Source of the DNA: Sphingobium sp. AP50
GTDB lineage: Bacteria; Pseudomonadota; Alphaproteobacteria; Sphingomonadales; Sphingomonadaceae
Assembly: GCF_900109095.1 (NCBI RefSeq)
Contig: NZ_FNYZ01000007.1
Coordinates: 175,862 to 239,861, forward strand
Direction: 5' to 3'
DNA: 64,000 bases
In this document: one piece after another, positions 18,045 through 27,537 of the stretch
Layout: each line of letters opens with the position of its first letter
How positions within the stretch are numbered: the first letter of the stretch is position 1
Position numbers and translations under genes: made by a program
The notes under the pieces: model-generated
What the model saw: only the letters and a program-made list of their open reading frames with translations
The model's database searches: none
What the model was told of the DNA's origin: nothing

Positions 18045-19118
18045 ATGATGAAAATCGACAACGAGCCCTCAGGTGCGCCGATCCGCGTTGGAATCATTGG
18101 CTTTGGCAACGCCGGCCGGTTGATCCATGTACCGCTCATCAGCTCGACGCCCGAGTTCGCGGTGACGGCGATATCCAGCTCGCGAGCTGACGTGGTGCGC
18201 GCCGCGCTGCCCGATGTCGCGGTCTATGGCGAAACAAGCGACATGCTGGAGGCGTCTGACATTGATCTGATCGTCGTAGCGACGCCGCCGGAAAGCCATG
18301 TCAAATGGGCCAGCGCCGCATTGGTCGCTGGCAAGCATGTGCTGGTGGAAAAGCCCTTCACGATCACATTATCCGAAGCGGCAGCACTCATCGATCTTTC
18401 CCGGTTAACCGGGAAACTGTTGTCCGTCTTTCAGAACCGGCGCTTTGACAGCTGCTTTCAATCGGTTCGCGCCGTGATCGAAAGCGGTGCGCTTGGCCGC
18501 ATCAATCATTATGAAAGCCAGTATAATCGCTTCAACCAGACGATCAACGACGCCTGGAGGGCACCAGAAGAGCTTGGCAGCGGACTGTGGTACGATACCG
18601 GACCGCATGTGATCGATCAGATGATCCAGCTATTTGGCCTGCCCACCAGCATCCACGCATCGTTAGCCCATAACCGGCCAGGCAGCGCAGCAGATGATTG
18701 GTGCCACGCCGTCCTGCAATATCCCGAGATGCGGGCCGTGCTGCATTGTTCGATGCTGGTTTCCGGCGGGGTTCCTCGCTTCACGGTCCATGGTGACAAA
18801 GCCACTGTAATCAAGCAAGTTGCAGATGGCCAAGGGCGACAGCTCTGGAGCGGCGTGTCGCCCGATGCAGAGAATTATGGCCTGGACGATGATGCGCCGA
18901 TCCTTTTCACAACCGACGGGTTGCGCACGGCGCAGCCGACATGGCGAGGTAACTATCGTCTGTTCTTCGAGGCGCTTGGGGCGGCAATTCGTGGCGAAGC
19001 GCCTAATCCGACCTCTGCACGCGATGTGCTGGGGGTGATGGCAGTGCTGGAAGCTGGCATCATATCGGCGCGGGAAGAGCGTGTGATGACCATCGCTTTA
19101 CCGGAGGGCATCGCATGA
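18045..19118 (+). CDS. Gfo/Idh/MocA-family NAD(P)-dependent oxidoreductase
   Basis: 357 aa from the ATG at 18045, with AGGA six bases upstream; a GTG at 18015 is the alternative. The N-terminal Rossmann domain has GIIGFGNAGRLIHVP (about residues 16-30), the family signature EKPFT at 102-106, and the catalytic-domain stretch LWYDTGPHVIDQM. The family oxidises or reduces hydroxyl groups of sugars, often at C3 of glucosides. No signal peptide is present. The stop overlaps the next start (ATGA). Together with the TIM-barrel and propeller proteins it suggests an oxidative route for a sugar or glycoside. Confidence 0.88.
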   Translation: MMKIDNEPSGAPIRVGIIGFGNAGRLIHVPLISSTPEFAVTAISSSRADVVRAALPDVAVYGETSDMLEASDIDLIVVATPPESHVKWASAALVAGKHVLVEKPFTITLSEAAALIDLSRLTGKLLSVFQNRRFDSCFQSVRAVIESGALGRINHYESQYNRFNQTINDAWRAPEELGSGLWYDTGPHVIDQMIQLFGLPTSIHASLAHNRPGSAADDWCHAVLQYPEMRAVLHCSMLVSGGVPRFTVHGDKATVIKQVADGQGRQLWSGVSPDAENYGLDDDAPILFTTDGLRTAQPTWRGNYRLFFEALGAAIRGEAPNPTSARDVLGVMAVLEAGIISAREERVMTIALPEGIA

Positions 19119-19597
19119 CCGAAATCGCCGCTCAAATTGCAGAAATTGACGCGAACGATCTGGCTCTTCTCCTCATACGCTTCACAATGGACGACGCGTG
19201 GGCGCTGGGATCACATCTTCGCGACATTGCAGCGGCACGAAATGCGCCCGTGTCCATCGAGATACGGCGGGGAGAATCTATAGTCTTCGCTACTTCATTG
19301 GCGGGGGCCACTTCGGACAATGCGGGCTGGGCGTCACGCAAGAATGCGGTTGTGCAACGTTTCGAACGATGCAGCTTCGCGGTTGCACTTGACCTGAAAT
19401 TACGAGGTCTCAGCCTTGAGGATTTCGGACTGTCGCGCGATCGCTACGCAGCAGCAGCCGGCGCAGTCCCGATACGTGTTGCCGGCGCCGGATGCATTGC
19501 TGCCATTGCCGTAAGCGGACTGAGCGGGGCGGACGATCATGCGCTCGCCATCAACGCGATCGGCTGGCTGAAGGAGCGTCAGGCATCAGGGCAGTAA
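19115..19597 (+). CDS. UPF0303 / haem-degrading-domain family protein
   Basis: 160 aa. The sequence (DDAWALGSHLRDIAAARNAPVSIEIRRG, SRKNAVVQRFERCSF, AAAAGAVPIRVAGAGCIAAIAVSGLSGADDHALAINAI) matches the UPF0303 family, also called the haem-degrading domain family, related to GlcG/HbpS. It is translationally coupled to the Gfo/Idh/MocA gene, as is common for this family next to sugar dehydrogenases. Its biochemical function is not settled; a chaperone, cofactor-handling or accessory role is possible. Confidence 0.78.
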   Translation: MTEIAAQIAEIDANDLALLLIRFTMDDAWALGSHLRDIAAARNAPVSIEIRRGESIVFATSLAGATSDNAGWASRKNAVVQRFERCSFAVALDLKLRGLSLEDFGLSRDRYAAAAGAVPIRVAGAGCIAAIAVSGLSGADDHALAINAIGWLKERQASGQ

Positions 19598-19606
19598 CAA
19601 TTGCAT

Positions 19607-19637
19607 TGTGACCGTCGAGCAGATTTCGACGGTCACA
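19607..19637. terminator. Bidirectional hairpin between convergent genes
   Basis: Perfect 12-bp stem TGTGACCGTCGA / TCGACGGTCACA with a 7-base loop, 9 bases after the UPF0303 stop and 10 bases after the SDR stop on the other strand. There is no T-run, but the placement is typical. Confidence 0.7.
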
Positions 19638-19646
19638 GTCCGCGTC

Positions 19647-20405
19647 CTAATGGATATGATTGCCGCCATTTACGTCGATCGTCGCGCCCGTGACGAAGCC
19701 GCCAAGATCGGAGGCGAGGAAAAGGCAGGCTCCCGCAACCTCATCAGCCGTGCCCAGACGCCTTAGCGGAATCTGGTCTATAATCGCTTTTTGCCGCTCG
19801 CCAGAAAGCCCGTCGAGCATTTCTGTCTCGATCATTGCTGGACAAATCGCATTCGCGCGAACGCCAAAAGCACCATATTCCCTGGCAATCGATTTGGTCA
19901 GGCTCAGCACACCGCCCTTTGAAGCCGCATAATGAGCTCCGCCGACAAGCCCACCACCGCGCTGGGCGGCAAGCGAGGACATATTGATGATCGACCCCCT
20001 GCCCTGCGTCTTCATCACAGGCAACACCGCTTTGCACAAATTAAACGTGCCCTTGAGGTTCACCCCCATCATTCGGTCGAAGGCACGGTCATCGATAGCA
20101 GAGAATGGAATGGACTCCACGATGCCCGCGCTATTGATCAGGCAGTCGACCCGGCCGAAACGGTCAAGTGCTTGCGCCACGAGCGCTTCGCAGTGGGCCA
20201 TGATTGTAATGTCGCATGCGATGCCAGTGACCGCCTTGCGACCGCCCGCTGACGCATCGATCGCCTCGGCGAGGTCATCTGTCATCTGTATGTCGGATGC
20301 GACGACTTTTGCGCCATGTGATGCTAGCATGCGCGCGGCCGCATAGCCGATGCCACGAGGCGATCCGCTGCCTACGACGATGCAAACATGATTATCTAAA
20401 AGCAT
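19647..20405 (-). CDS. Short-chain dehydrogenase/reductase (SDR)
   Basis: 252 aa from the ATG at 20405, which has GGGGGGAG eight bases upstream; a longer form from 20519 has no support. Cofactor loop VGSGSPRGIG, structural NSAG, catalytic Ser in INMSSLAAQ and Tyr-x-x-x-Lys in HYAASKGG are present, as is the C-terminal GATIDVNGG. It is a classical SDR for an alcohol or sugar substrate. It converges on the Gfo/Idh/MocA transcript, so it may belong to the same pathway under a separate promoter. Confidence 0.88.
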   Translation of the reverse strand: MLLDNHVCIVVGSGSPRGIGYAAARMLASHGAKVVASDIQMTDDLAEAIDASAGGRKAVTGIACDITIMAHCEALVAQALDRFGRVDCLINSAGIVESIPFSAIDDRAFDRMMGVNLKGTFNLCKAVLPVMKTQGRGSIINMSSLAAQRGGGLVGGAHYAASKGGVLSLTKSIAREYGAFGVRANAICPAMIETEMLDGLSGERQKAIIDQIPLRRLGTADEVAGACLFLASDLGGFVTGATIDVNGGNHIH

Positions 20406-20999
20406 ATAGAATACTCCCCCCGTCGTGCGGGCGCGTGGCGATGAGATTGGCAGGCGGGGATCATCGACAAGGGCGCCCACACTGAGTCCCTTCGTCGTGA
20501 ATGACGAGCCGGTAGACATCGCTTCCAGCGCGGGTGTGCCGGAAATTTGAGCCTATGCAGCTTTGCCGTTGCAAAATCCTGTCCCACCTACCTGTTTTTC
20601 TAGCCTCGACCGGACGCCGATGGTTGTCGCCTTCACATCATAATTTTATATATGATGTCAAGATTCCATGAATAAATTTAACCGGATCGTCGAAGGATTG
20701 ATGCACTGGTGTAATTATAATCTCATATATGGATTGACCTATGTGTGGCCGACGGTCAGGTTGGAGCCTGTGCAAGCCCATTGGGGCGGCGGCAGACGGA
20801 GCCAGGGGATAAAACCCGAATGTGGCTATTACACGATAGTCGCCGATGCGGACCCAGCCGGATCGGAAAGACGGAAAGGATGGAGGATGTCACGGCGAGA
20901 GAGGATGATACGGCCTATGGGAAGGTCTCGTAGCCGCGCTGTACGCAATAGCGTGCGCGGGAGGCACTGCGCCGCGCTGATAATGGTGGAACATAAGCG
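20406..20999. promoter_or_regulatory. Long divergent intergenic region with inverted repeat
   Basis: 594 bases between the SDR start and the MFS start, with no convincing gene. An inverted repeat ACATCAT (20635-20641) / ATGATGT (20652-20658) with a 10-base AT-rich spacer lies between the two promoters and could be a regulator site. The MFS leader from there is about 340 bases long. Confidence 0.4.
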
Positions 21000-22307
21000 A
21001 TGATCGCTGCCGCAATCGATCCGTCGAACGATGTCGACGAAGCGGATTCTGTGCCTGCCAAGCACATGCGTCTGACGGGCCAGATCATCGGAACTGGGTT
21101 CATGGTGCGCTATGTACTGGCGCTGGTCGGGGTGTATATCGCCGTCCTGACACCCGCCTCAGTTACGCTTGCCATCCGCGTGGGTCAGATAAACCCCGAT
21201 GGCAAGGCAGCATCTCTGGCCTTCGTTGCCAGTTTCGGAGCAGCCGCCGCGCTGGTGGCCAATCCTTTGCTCGGGTCACTTAGTGATCATTCAACGCTTC
21301 GCTGGGGCCAGAGGCGCCCTTTCATCATTGGCGGCGTTTTACTTGGCGTTCTTGCCGTCATAGGCATAGGCTTTGCCCGGTCGATTGGAGAAATCGCATT
21401 CGGCTGGGTCTTTGCGCAACTCGCCTTCAATGCTGCAAGCACGGCGTTGGTAGCGATCCTGCCCGAACGTATACCCATGCAAATGCGAGGCCGAGTAGCC
21501 GGCTTCATGGGCATGACGGCGCAGGTGGCCATGCTGAGCGGAACCGCAATCACGCAATTTGTCGGAACATCGGGCTATGGCATGTTCTTCTGGCCTTCTA
21601 TCGTCGGCGTGATGCTGACATTGCCTTTCGCCACGACATTGCGCGAACATCCGCGTTCGCGAGCACAGGTCGGGACAATCAACTTGCGCACGCTGGCCGG
21701 TTCCTTCTGGATCAATCCGATCAAGCATCGCGATTTCGCATTGGCCTGGCTAGGGCGTTTCTTCGTGTGGTTCGCCAACATGAGTTTGCTCAACTTCAAG
21801 ACTTACTTTTTGATAGATCGGTTAGGCTATTCGACCGCAACCGTTGCACCGGTGCTGACGACAGCGATGCTGATCATGGCGGTGTCGATCACATGCAGCA
21901 GCATTTTCGGCGGCTGGATCTCCGACAGAACGGGGAGAAGGAAGATTTACGTCGTCAGCGCATCCTTGTTGTTCGCCTGCACGATGGCGATCGTGGCGCA
22001 TGCGACAACCTTGCCGGGCTTTTTCGTAGCGATTGCGCTAGCCGGTGTCGCGACAGGGCTCTACATGGGCGTCGATTATGCCTTGGTCGCCCAGGTACTG
22101 CCGGACAATAAAGACCAGGCTGCAAAGGGCATGGGCTTCTTCAATCTCACATCTACAATTCCGCAAACATTGGCGCCGGTTCTTGGTCCCGTCCTGCTAT
22201 CGATAGGGGCCAGCGGCCGGACGGATAATTATACCGCCCTGTTCCTGGCCGGTGCGATATTCGCTGTCATCGGCGCTTCCCTAACACAATTGATAAGGAC
22301 AAACTGA
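21000..22307 (+). CDS. MFS transporter, sugar/glycoside symporter-like
   Basis: 435 aa with about 12 hydrophobic segments. The loop SDHSTLRWGQRRPFIIGG between helices 2 and 3 and SDRTGRRKIY between helices 8 and 9 are MFS signature A loops. The RWGQRRPFI pattern is characteristic of sucrose/glycoside cation symporters. It overlaps the GH3 start by one base (TGATG), so the imported substrate is almost surely the glucosidase substrate. Import of an intact glycoside and hydrolysis in the cytoplasm is the inference. Confidence 0.88.
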   Translation: MIAAAIDPSNDVDEADSVPAKHMRLTGQIIGTGFMVRYVLALVGVYIAVLTPASVTLAIRVGQINPDGKAASLAFVASFGAAAALVANPLLGSLSDHSTLRWGQRRPFIIGGVLLGVLAVIGIGFARSIGEIAFGWVFAQLAFNAASTALVAILPERIPMQMRGRVAGFMGMTAQVAMLSGTAITQFVGTSGYGMFFWPSIVGVMLTLPFATTLREHPRSRAQVGTINLRTLAGSFWINPIKHRDFALAWLGRFFVWFANMSLLNFKTYFLIDRLGYSTATVAPVLTTAMLIMAVSITCSSIFGGWISDRTGRRKIYVVSASLLFACTMAIVAHATTLPGFFVAIALAGVATGLYMGVDYALVAQVLPDNKDQAAKGMGFFNLTSTIPQTLAPVLGPVLLSIGASGRTDNYTALFLAGAIFAVIGASLTQLIRTN

Positions 22308-24562
22308 TGTCATCGCATGACACGGCGACACCGGAAAATGAGACTGCGCTTGAAGAACTTGCGCGGCTGACCCTGGGCGCTGACTATTGGACTACGGTCG
22401 AGAGCGCGCGATATGGCGTCCCCCGTATCCGTTTGGCGGATGGGCCGCATGGCCTTCGAGTGCAAGACGATAACAATCCCGATCTGCTGGGTCTAGGCCG
22501 CAGTCTCCCATCGACCTGCTTTCCTACAGGTGCGACGCTGGCGGCATCCTGGGACGATGCGCTGATAGAAGAAGTCGGACGCGCGCTTGGTCGTGAGGCC
22601 CGCGCGCTTGGCGTTCATGTCGTTCTTGGGCCCGGTCTCAATATTAAGCGAAGCCCGCTTTGTGGCCGCAACTTTGAATATTTCAGCGAAGATCCGCTGC
22701 TGGCAGGGCGGCTTGCTGCCGCGAATGTTCGCGGCATTCAGTCCAATGGGGTTGCTGCCTGTCTCAAGCATTTCGCAGTGAACAATCAGGAAACTGATCG
22801 GATGCGCGTGAGCGCCGACGTTGATGAACGGACGTTGCGGGAGATTTATCTGCGCGCTTTCGAAATCGCCGTACGGGACGGACAGCCATGGGCTGTGATG
22901 AGCGCCTACAACCGAATCAACGAGGTTTCGGCCAGCGAAAATGCCTGGCTTCTGACACAGGTGCTACGCAACGAGTGGGGATTTGACGGAATTGTCGTGT
23001 CGGATTGGGGTGCCGTGCGCGATCCGGTCGAAGCGGTGCGCTCCGGCCTGGATCTGCGCATGCCGGGAATGGACGGAGACCAGCGCGTTTTCGAAGCCTT
23101 GCGCTCCGGCCTGCTTGGCGAGAAGCACGCCATGCTTGCGGCCCAACGACTACGTCTTCTGGCCGAACGGACCGGTGCCGGGACGGAGGTGTCATCTGAC
23201 GCACCGCCCTCTTACGAAGATCATCATAGTGTCGCTCGCCGCGCTGCTGCCCAGTCCGCCGTCCTGCTGCATAATGACGCTGGTCTCTTGCCACTTGATG
23301 CGAATGCAACCCAGACGATCGCCGTTATCGGCGAATTGGCGCGCACGCCCCGGTTTCAAGGCGCGGGCAGTTCCACGGTCAATCCTTTCCGCGTCGTATC
23401 GCCGCTCGAGGCTCTGCAGCATAGACTGGCAGGCACGCAATTTGAACCGGGCTATCGCCTTGATGGCCAGCCAGATCAATCAATGGTGGAGCAGGCAGTC
23501 GCGCTCGCAAGAGCGAACGATTTGGTGTTGTTGTTCCTTGGCCTGCCGCCGATCGCCGAATCCGAAGGTTTTGACCGCCAGTCGATCGACCTTCCGGCGG
23601 CGCAAATAGCTTTGCTGCACGCTGTAACTGCCGTTAATCCACGCGTCGTCGTCGCATTGAGCAACGGGTCGATCGTGACGACTGCGCCATGGCGCGAAGA
23701 GGTAGCTGCCATTGTCGAGTTTTGGCTCGCAGGCCAAGCTATGGGCGATGCAGTGGCGGATGTGCTGACAGGCGCGGTCAATCCGTCAGGAAAGATGCCC
23801 GAGACCGTACCTGTCAAACTTGCCGACACGCCCGCCTATCTCGATTTTCCCGGCGGCCTTGGCCACGTCCGCTACTCCGAAGGGATGTTCGTGGGCTACC
23901 GTTGGTATGATGCGCGTGCCATCGAGGTCGATTATCCTTTCGGTCATGGACTATCCTACACGCAATTTGCCTATAGCGACCTGTCGGTCGAAACATATGT
24001 TGAGGACGTTCCACAGGCACTTCGCATCACCTTCACGCTGGCGAACATCGGGGCTCGTGCAGGGGCGGAAGTCGTGCAGCTCTACACCGGAAGACCGCAA
24101 GCGGAGGTCGCTCATCCGGTGCGCGAATTGCGCACATTTCAAAAAATATGGCTTGAAGCAGGCGAGAGCCGCGAAATCGAACTGACAGTATCCCATGATG
24201 ATCTTGCCTATTTTCACGTGGATTGCGGCTGGGTGTTCGAAGGCGGGCTTTACGAACTGGCGGTAGGCTCCAGCAGCCGCGATCTGAGGCTTTGCGCAGA
24301 GGCTGATATTGCCGGACCCACTATCAAGAGCCCACTGACGCTTTGGTCGCTATTTGGCGACTGGATGGATCACCCCAAGGCCGCTCCTTTACTATGGAAA
24401 ATGATCGATGAACGCGGCGGATTACGCGGCCGCATCGGAGATCTATACCAAGACGAGGCGGGCCAGAACACTGTGCGAGGCATACCCCTGCTGACCATTT
24501 TGCAATTGCCGGGCATCCCTTTTAGCGAAAAGGAAGCTGCTGCCATTCTCGACCTAATCTAA
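22307..24562 (+). CDS. GH3 beta-glucosidase, cytoplasmic
   Basis: 751 aa. Conserved blocks are KHFAVNNQETDRM (about 154-166) and GIVVSDWGAV with catalytic nucleophile Asp233. The C-terminal domain carries GAGSSTVNP, and the end holds a fibronectin-III-like domain (YPFGHGLSYTQF, AEVVQLYTG). No signal peptide is present, which fits coupling to the MFS importer. It should hydrolyse beta-glucosides (or related beta-glycosides such as xylosides), releasing sugar and aglycone. The acid/base residue cannot be assigned by eye. Confidence 0.92.
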   Translation: MSSHDTATPENETALEELARLTLGADYWTTVESARYGVPRIRLADGPHGLRVQDDNNPDLLGLGRSLPSTCFPTGATLAASWDDALIEEVGRALGREARALGVHVVLGPGLNIKRSPLCGRNFEYFSEDPLLAGRLAAANVRGIQSNGVAACLKHFAVNNQETDRMRVSADVDERTLREIYLRAFEIAVRDGQPWAVMSAYNRINEVSASENAWLLTQVLRNEWGFDGIVVSDWGAVRDPVEAVRSGLDLRMPGMDGDQRVFEALRSGLLGEKHAMLAAQRLRLLAERTGAGTEVSSDAPPSYEDHHSVARRAAAQSAVLLHNDAGLLPLDANATQTIAVIGELARTPRFQGAGSSTVNPFRVVSPLEALQHRLAGTQFEPGYRLDGQPDQSMVEQAVALARANDLVLLFLGLPPIAESEGFDRQSIDLPAAQIALLHAVTAVNPRVVVALSNGSIVTTAPWREEVAAIVEFWLAGQAMGDAVADVLTGAVNPSGKMPETVPVKLADTPAYLDFPGGLGHVRYSEGMFVGYRWYDARAIEVDYPFGHGLSYTQFAYSDLSVETYVEDVPQALRITFTLANIGARAGAEVVQLYTGRPQAEVAHPVRELRTFQKIWLEAGESREIELTVSHDDLAYFHVDCGWVFEGGLYELAVGSSSRDLRLCAEADIAGPTIKSPLTLWSLFGDWMDHPKAAPLLWKMIDERGGLRGRIGDLYQDEAGQNTVRGIPLLTILQLPGIPFSEKEAAAILDLI

Positions 24563-24567
24563 TCCTC

Positions 24568-24613
24568 GCCCGGCCGATGGAGACAAGCGCATCTGCTCTT
24601 CCACCGGCCGGGC
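24568..24613. terminator. GC-rich hairpin after GH3 gene
   Basis: GCCCGGCCGATGG (24568-24580) pairs with CCACCGGCCGGGC (24601-24613) with a single mismatch, six bases after the GH3 stop; the loop is 20 bases. No T-run. Confidence 0.5.
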
Positions 24614-24804
24614 CATTGGTTCGTTATCAAACAGGCACGAAGAGTGCTTCAGACTTATGTACGTCATAGAGTAGCCAAGAAAGCGCTGCGACATCGCTCC
24701 TGCAGTCAGCAGCAGCGATGTCGGACGAAGCCTTCATGAACCAGTCCAAGAGCGTAGTCAGATTGCGCTCTTCAGCTTAAAATAGAGCGAACCAAAGGCT
24801 CAGA

Positions 24805-26013
24805 TCATACGCGCTCGACCGCTAATGCCAGCCCCATCCCTACGCCGATGCACAAGGTCGCCAGACCTTTTTTGCCGCCGGCCACTTCCAACTGATGCAC
24901 CAAGGTCATGGCCAGACGCGCGCCAGACATGCCCAGAGGATGCCCCAGCGCGATCGCGCCGCCATTTGCATTAACATGAGGCGCATCGTCAGAAAGGCCG
25001 AGCCCACGCATGACTGCCAGTCCCTGGCTGGCGAACGCCTCGTTCAATTCGATTGCATCGAAATCTTCAATGCTCAGTCCAAGCTGCGCCATCAGCTTTA
25101 TCGATGCAGGAAGCGGCCCTATCCCCATGACCCGCGGCTCCACCCCAGCAGACGCCATACCCAGGATGCGGGCGCGTGGGGTTAGCCCATGTGCCTGCAC
25201 TGCTGCTTCACTTGCAACGATCATCGCCGCTGCGCCATCATTGATACCCGAAGCATTGCCGGCCGTGACCGTGCCGTCAGGCTCGAACAGTGGTTTCAGC
25301 TTTTCCAGGACTTCTGCTGTCGTGCCCGCGCGCGGGTGCTCATCAGTGGCAACCTGAAGAGTTTCGCCCTTCTTGCTCCCTGGCACGTTCACGGCCACAA
25401 TTTCCTCACCCAGAAAACCGCTCGCTTGGGCCGCTGCCGCACGTTGTTGGCTTCTTAGCGCGAAGGCATCCTGGTCGGCGCGACTGATTCCATATTGCTT
25501 AGCCACATTTTCGCCTGTTTGCGGCATGGTCTCGGTGCCATACAGGCCATCAAGCGCCGGGTTGACGAAACGCCAGCCCATTGTCGTGTCCTCGACTTTC
25601 TGCGAGCGGCCAAAGGCCGCATCCGACTTACCCATGACAAAAGGCGCTCGGGTCATGCTTTCGACACCACCTGCAAGTGCAAGCTCCATCTCGCCAGAAC
25701 GGATAGCGCGAGCCGCCGAGCCCACCGCTTCGAGACCCGAAGCACACAGGCGATTGAGCGTCACGCCCGGAACGGTGTGCGGCAGGCCCGCAAGCAACAG
25801 GCTCATGCGCGCGACATTGCGATTATCTTCGCCCGACTGATTGGCACAACCGTAGAATACTTCTTCGATTGCTGCAGGATCTAGGCCGATGTTGCGCGCC
25901 AACAAGGCCTTGATCGGTAATGCCCCCAGATCGTCAGCCCGCACCTTGGCAAGAATGCCGCCGTAGCGCCCGATGGGAGTGCGAACAGCATCGCAGATGA
26001 ATGCTTCTGTCAT
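24805..26013 (-). CDS. pcaF: Acetyl-CoA acyltransferase, 3-oxoadipyl-CoA thiolase type
   Basis: 402 aa thiolase-II family protein. The nucleophile Cys90 is in LNRLCASGLEA, and the C-terminal motifs are GGAIALGHPLGMSGARL (His) and LCIGVGMG (Cys). The opening FICDAVRTPIGRYGG, FYGCANQSGEDNRNVARM and the 400-residue length are those of PcaF/PaaJ 3-oxoadipyl-CoA thiolases, so the predicted products are succinyl-CoA and acetyl-CoA. It is the last gene of the minus-strand operon that begins with enoyl-CoA hydratase at 31963. The symbol is by similarity; the enzyme may serve a dicarboxylate pathway rather than the beta-ketoadipate route. AAGGA lies before the ATG. Confidence 0.85.
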   Translation of the reverse strand: MTEAFICDAVRTPIGRYGGILAKVRADDLGALPIKALLARNIGLDPAAIEEVFYGCANQSGEDNRNVARMSLLLAGLPHTVPGVTLNRLCASGLEAVGSAARAIRSGEMELALAGGVESMTRAPFVMGKSDAAFGRSQKVEDTTMGWRFVNPALDGLYGTETMPQTGENVAKQYGISRADQDAFALRSQQRAAAAQASGFLGEEIVAVNVPGSKKGETLQVATDEHPRAGTTAEVLEKLKPLFEPDGTVTAGNASGINDGAAAMIVASEAAVQAHGLTPRARILGMASAGVEPRVMGIGPLPASIKLMAQLGLSIEDFDAIELNEAFASQGLAVMRGLGLSDDAPHVNANGGAIALGHPLGMSGARLAMTLVHQLEVAGGKKGLATLCIGVGMGLALAVERV

Positions 26014-26066
26014 GACTTTCCTTGTGCGAAATTTAGGAATGAAGGGACACCATAATCAACGCGGCG

Positions 26067-27506
26067 TCAGACGTTGGCGATCACGACGGATCGCACATTG
26101 AGGTAAGCATCGAGCGCTTCGGGACCACCTTCAGTACCGTAGCCGGAATCCTTCAAACCACCGAACGGCAGCTCAGCCGATGTCGCGGCCGGCGTGTTGA
26201 TCCACAACATGCCGACCTCCACCCGGCGAGCCAGAAGGTCTGCATTCGCGAGCGACCGGGTGAATGCATAACCGGCAAGCCCGAATGAAAGGCGATTGGC
26301 TTCAGCAACTGCCTCGTCCAAGGTGTCGAAACCGCGAACGCCGGCAACGGGACCGAAAGGCTCGTCGTTGAACAGCCGCGCATCCAGCGGGACGTCTGAG
26401 AGAATTGTTGGCTCCCAGAAGTTGCCGGTTTCGCCTATCCGGCTTCCACCCGCGAGAAGGCTGGCACCGCGTGTGATCGCATCGTCCTGAAACTCTGCCA
26501 TAGCGTTCAGGCGGCGCGCATTTGCAAGCGGACCCATCTGAATCCCCTCAGCTGTGCCGTCTCCCACCTTTATCTCCTGTGCGACGCTGACTAGCGCCGT
26601 CTCAAACTGAGGCTTTACGCTATTTTGCACCAGGAACCGGGTCGGTGAGATACAGACCTGCCCGGCATTGCGGAATTTTGCACTGCCGATGCTCTTGGCG
26701 GCCAGCTCGACGTCGGCATCGTCACAAACGATGACCGGGGCATGGCCACCCAGTTCCATCGAGGCGCGCTTCATATGCTGCCCCGCCAGACCGGCCAGAA
26801 GTTTGCCGACCGGCGTAGAGCCGGTGAAGGTGATCTTGCGGATGATCGGGCTGGAGATCAGATATTCCGAGATTTCTGCCGGATCGCCAAACACGAGGCC
26901 CAGAACGCCTTCTGGCAAGCCGGCATCCTGAAACGCGCGAATAAGTGCGGCAGGGCTGGCCGGCGTTTCTTCCGGCGCCTTGACGATGATCGAGCAGCCG
27001 GCGGCCAGAGCTGCCGCTATCTTTCGCACGACCTGATTGATCGGGAAATTCCAGGGCGTGAATGCGGCGACGGGTCCGACGGGATCCTTGACTACCATCT
27101 GCCGTATGGACAGGTTACTGCGGTGCGGGACGAGGCGTCCGTAGACGCGGAACCCTTCTTCGGCGAACCATTCGATGATGTCCGCCGATGCCAGCGCTTC
27201 GCCGCGTGCTTCGGGCAGGGGCTTGCCCTGCTCCAGCGTCATGATCATTGCAATATCGTCAGCGCGCGCGCGCATCAACGCTGCGGCCTTGCGCATGATG
27301 ACGCTACGGGCTGCGGGCGTGAAGTCGCGCCATGTCGCAAAGCCGCGATCCGCCGCATCGAGCGCCCGGTCGAGATCAGCACGGCTGGCGTGGGCGACTC
27401 TGCCGATTTCCGTGCCAGTTGCCGGATTTTCTACGGCCAGGGTTCGGCCATCGGCGGCATCCTGCCAGACATTGTCGATGAACAATTGGGTGTCGGGATA
27501 TGTCAT
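26067..27506 (-). CDS. NAD(P)-dependent aldehyde dehydrogenase, succinate-semialdehyde-dehydrogenase-like
   Basis: 479 aa. [10 protein letters not shown], the Glu motif [11 protein letters not shown], the catalytic Cys in [12 protein letters not shown], and EGMLWIN-like region ([27 protein letters not shown]) are those of the GabD branch. A strong GGAGG ribosome site precedes the ATG. Within an operon of CoA-ester enzymes and near a Baeyer-Villiger monooxygenase, a semialdehyde such as 6-oxohexanoate or a homologue is the likely substrate, oxidised to a dicarboxylate. It is only distantly related to the two aryl-aldehyde dehydrogenases of this window. Confidence 0.9.
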   Translation of the reverse strand: MTYPDTQLFIDNVWQDAADGRTLAVENPATGTEIGRVAHASRADLDRALDAADRGFATWRDFTPAARSVIMRKAAALMRARADDIAMIMTLEQGKPLPEARGEALASADIIEWFAEEGFRVYGRLVPHRSNLSIRQMVVKDPVGPVAAFTPWNFPINQVVRKIAAALAAGCSIIVKAPEETPASPAALIRAFQDAGLPEGVLGLVFGDPAEISEYLISSPIIRKITFTGSTPVGKLLAGLAGQHMKRASMELGGHAPVIVCDDADVELAAKSIGSAKFRNAGQVCISPTRFLVQNSVKPQFETALVSVAQEIKVGDGTAEGIQMGPLANARRLNAMAEFQDDAITRGASLLAGGSRIGETGNFWEPTILSDVPLDARLFNDEPFGPVAGVRGFDTLDEAVAEANRLSFGLAGYAFTRSLANADLLARRVEVGMLWINTPAATSAELPFGGLKDSGYGTEGGPEALDAYLNVRSVVIANV

Positions 27507-27537
27507 TCAAAAATCCTCCAATGGGACAGACGTCCGC

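Noticed and set aside
20668..21003. Open frame ahead of the MFS gene as a small regulator or leader protein
   Set aside because: No ribosome site, Arg-rich composition and stop-start overlap with the MFS gene only by chance; no known family.
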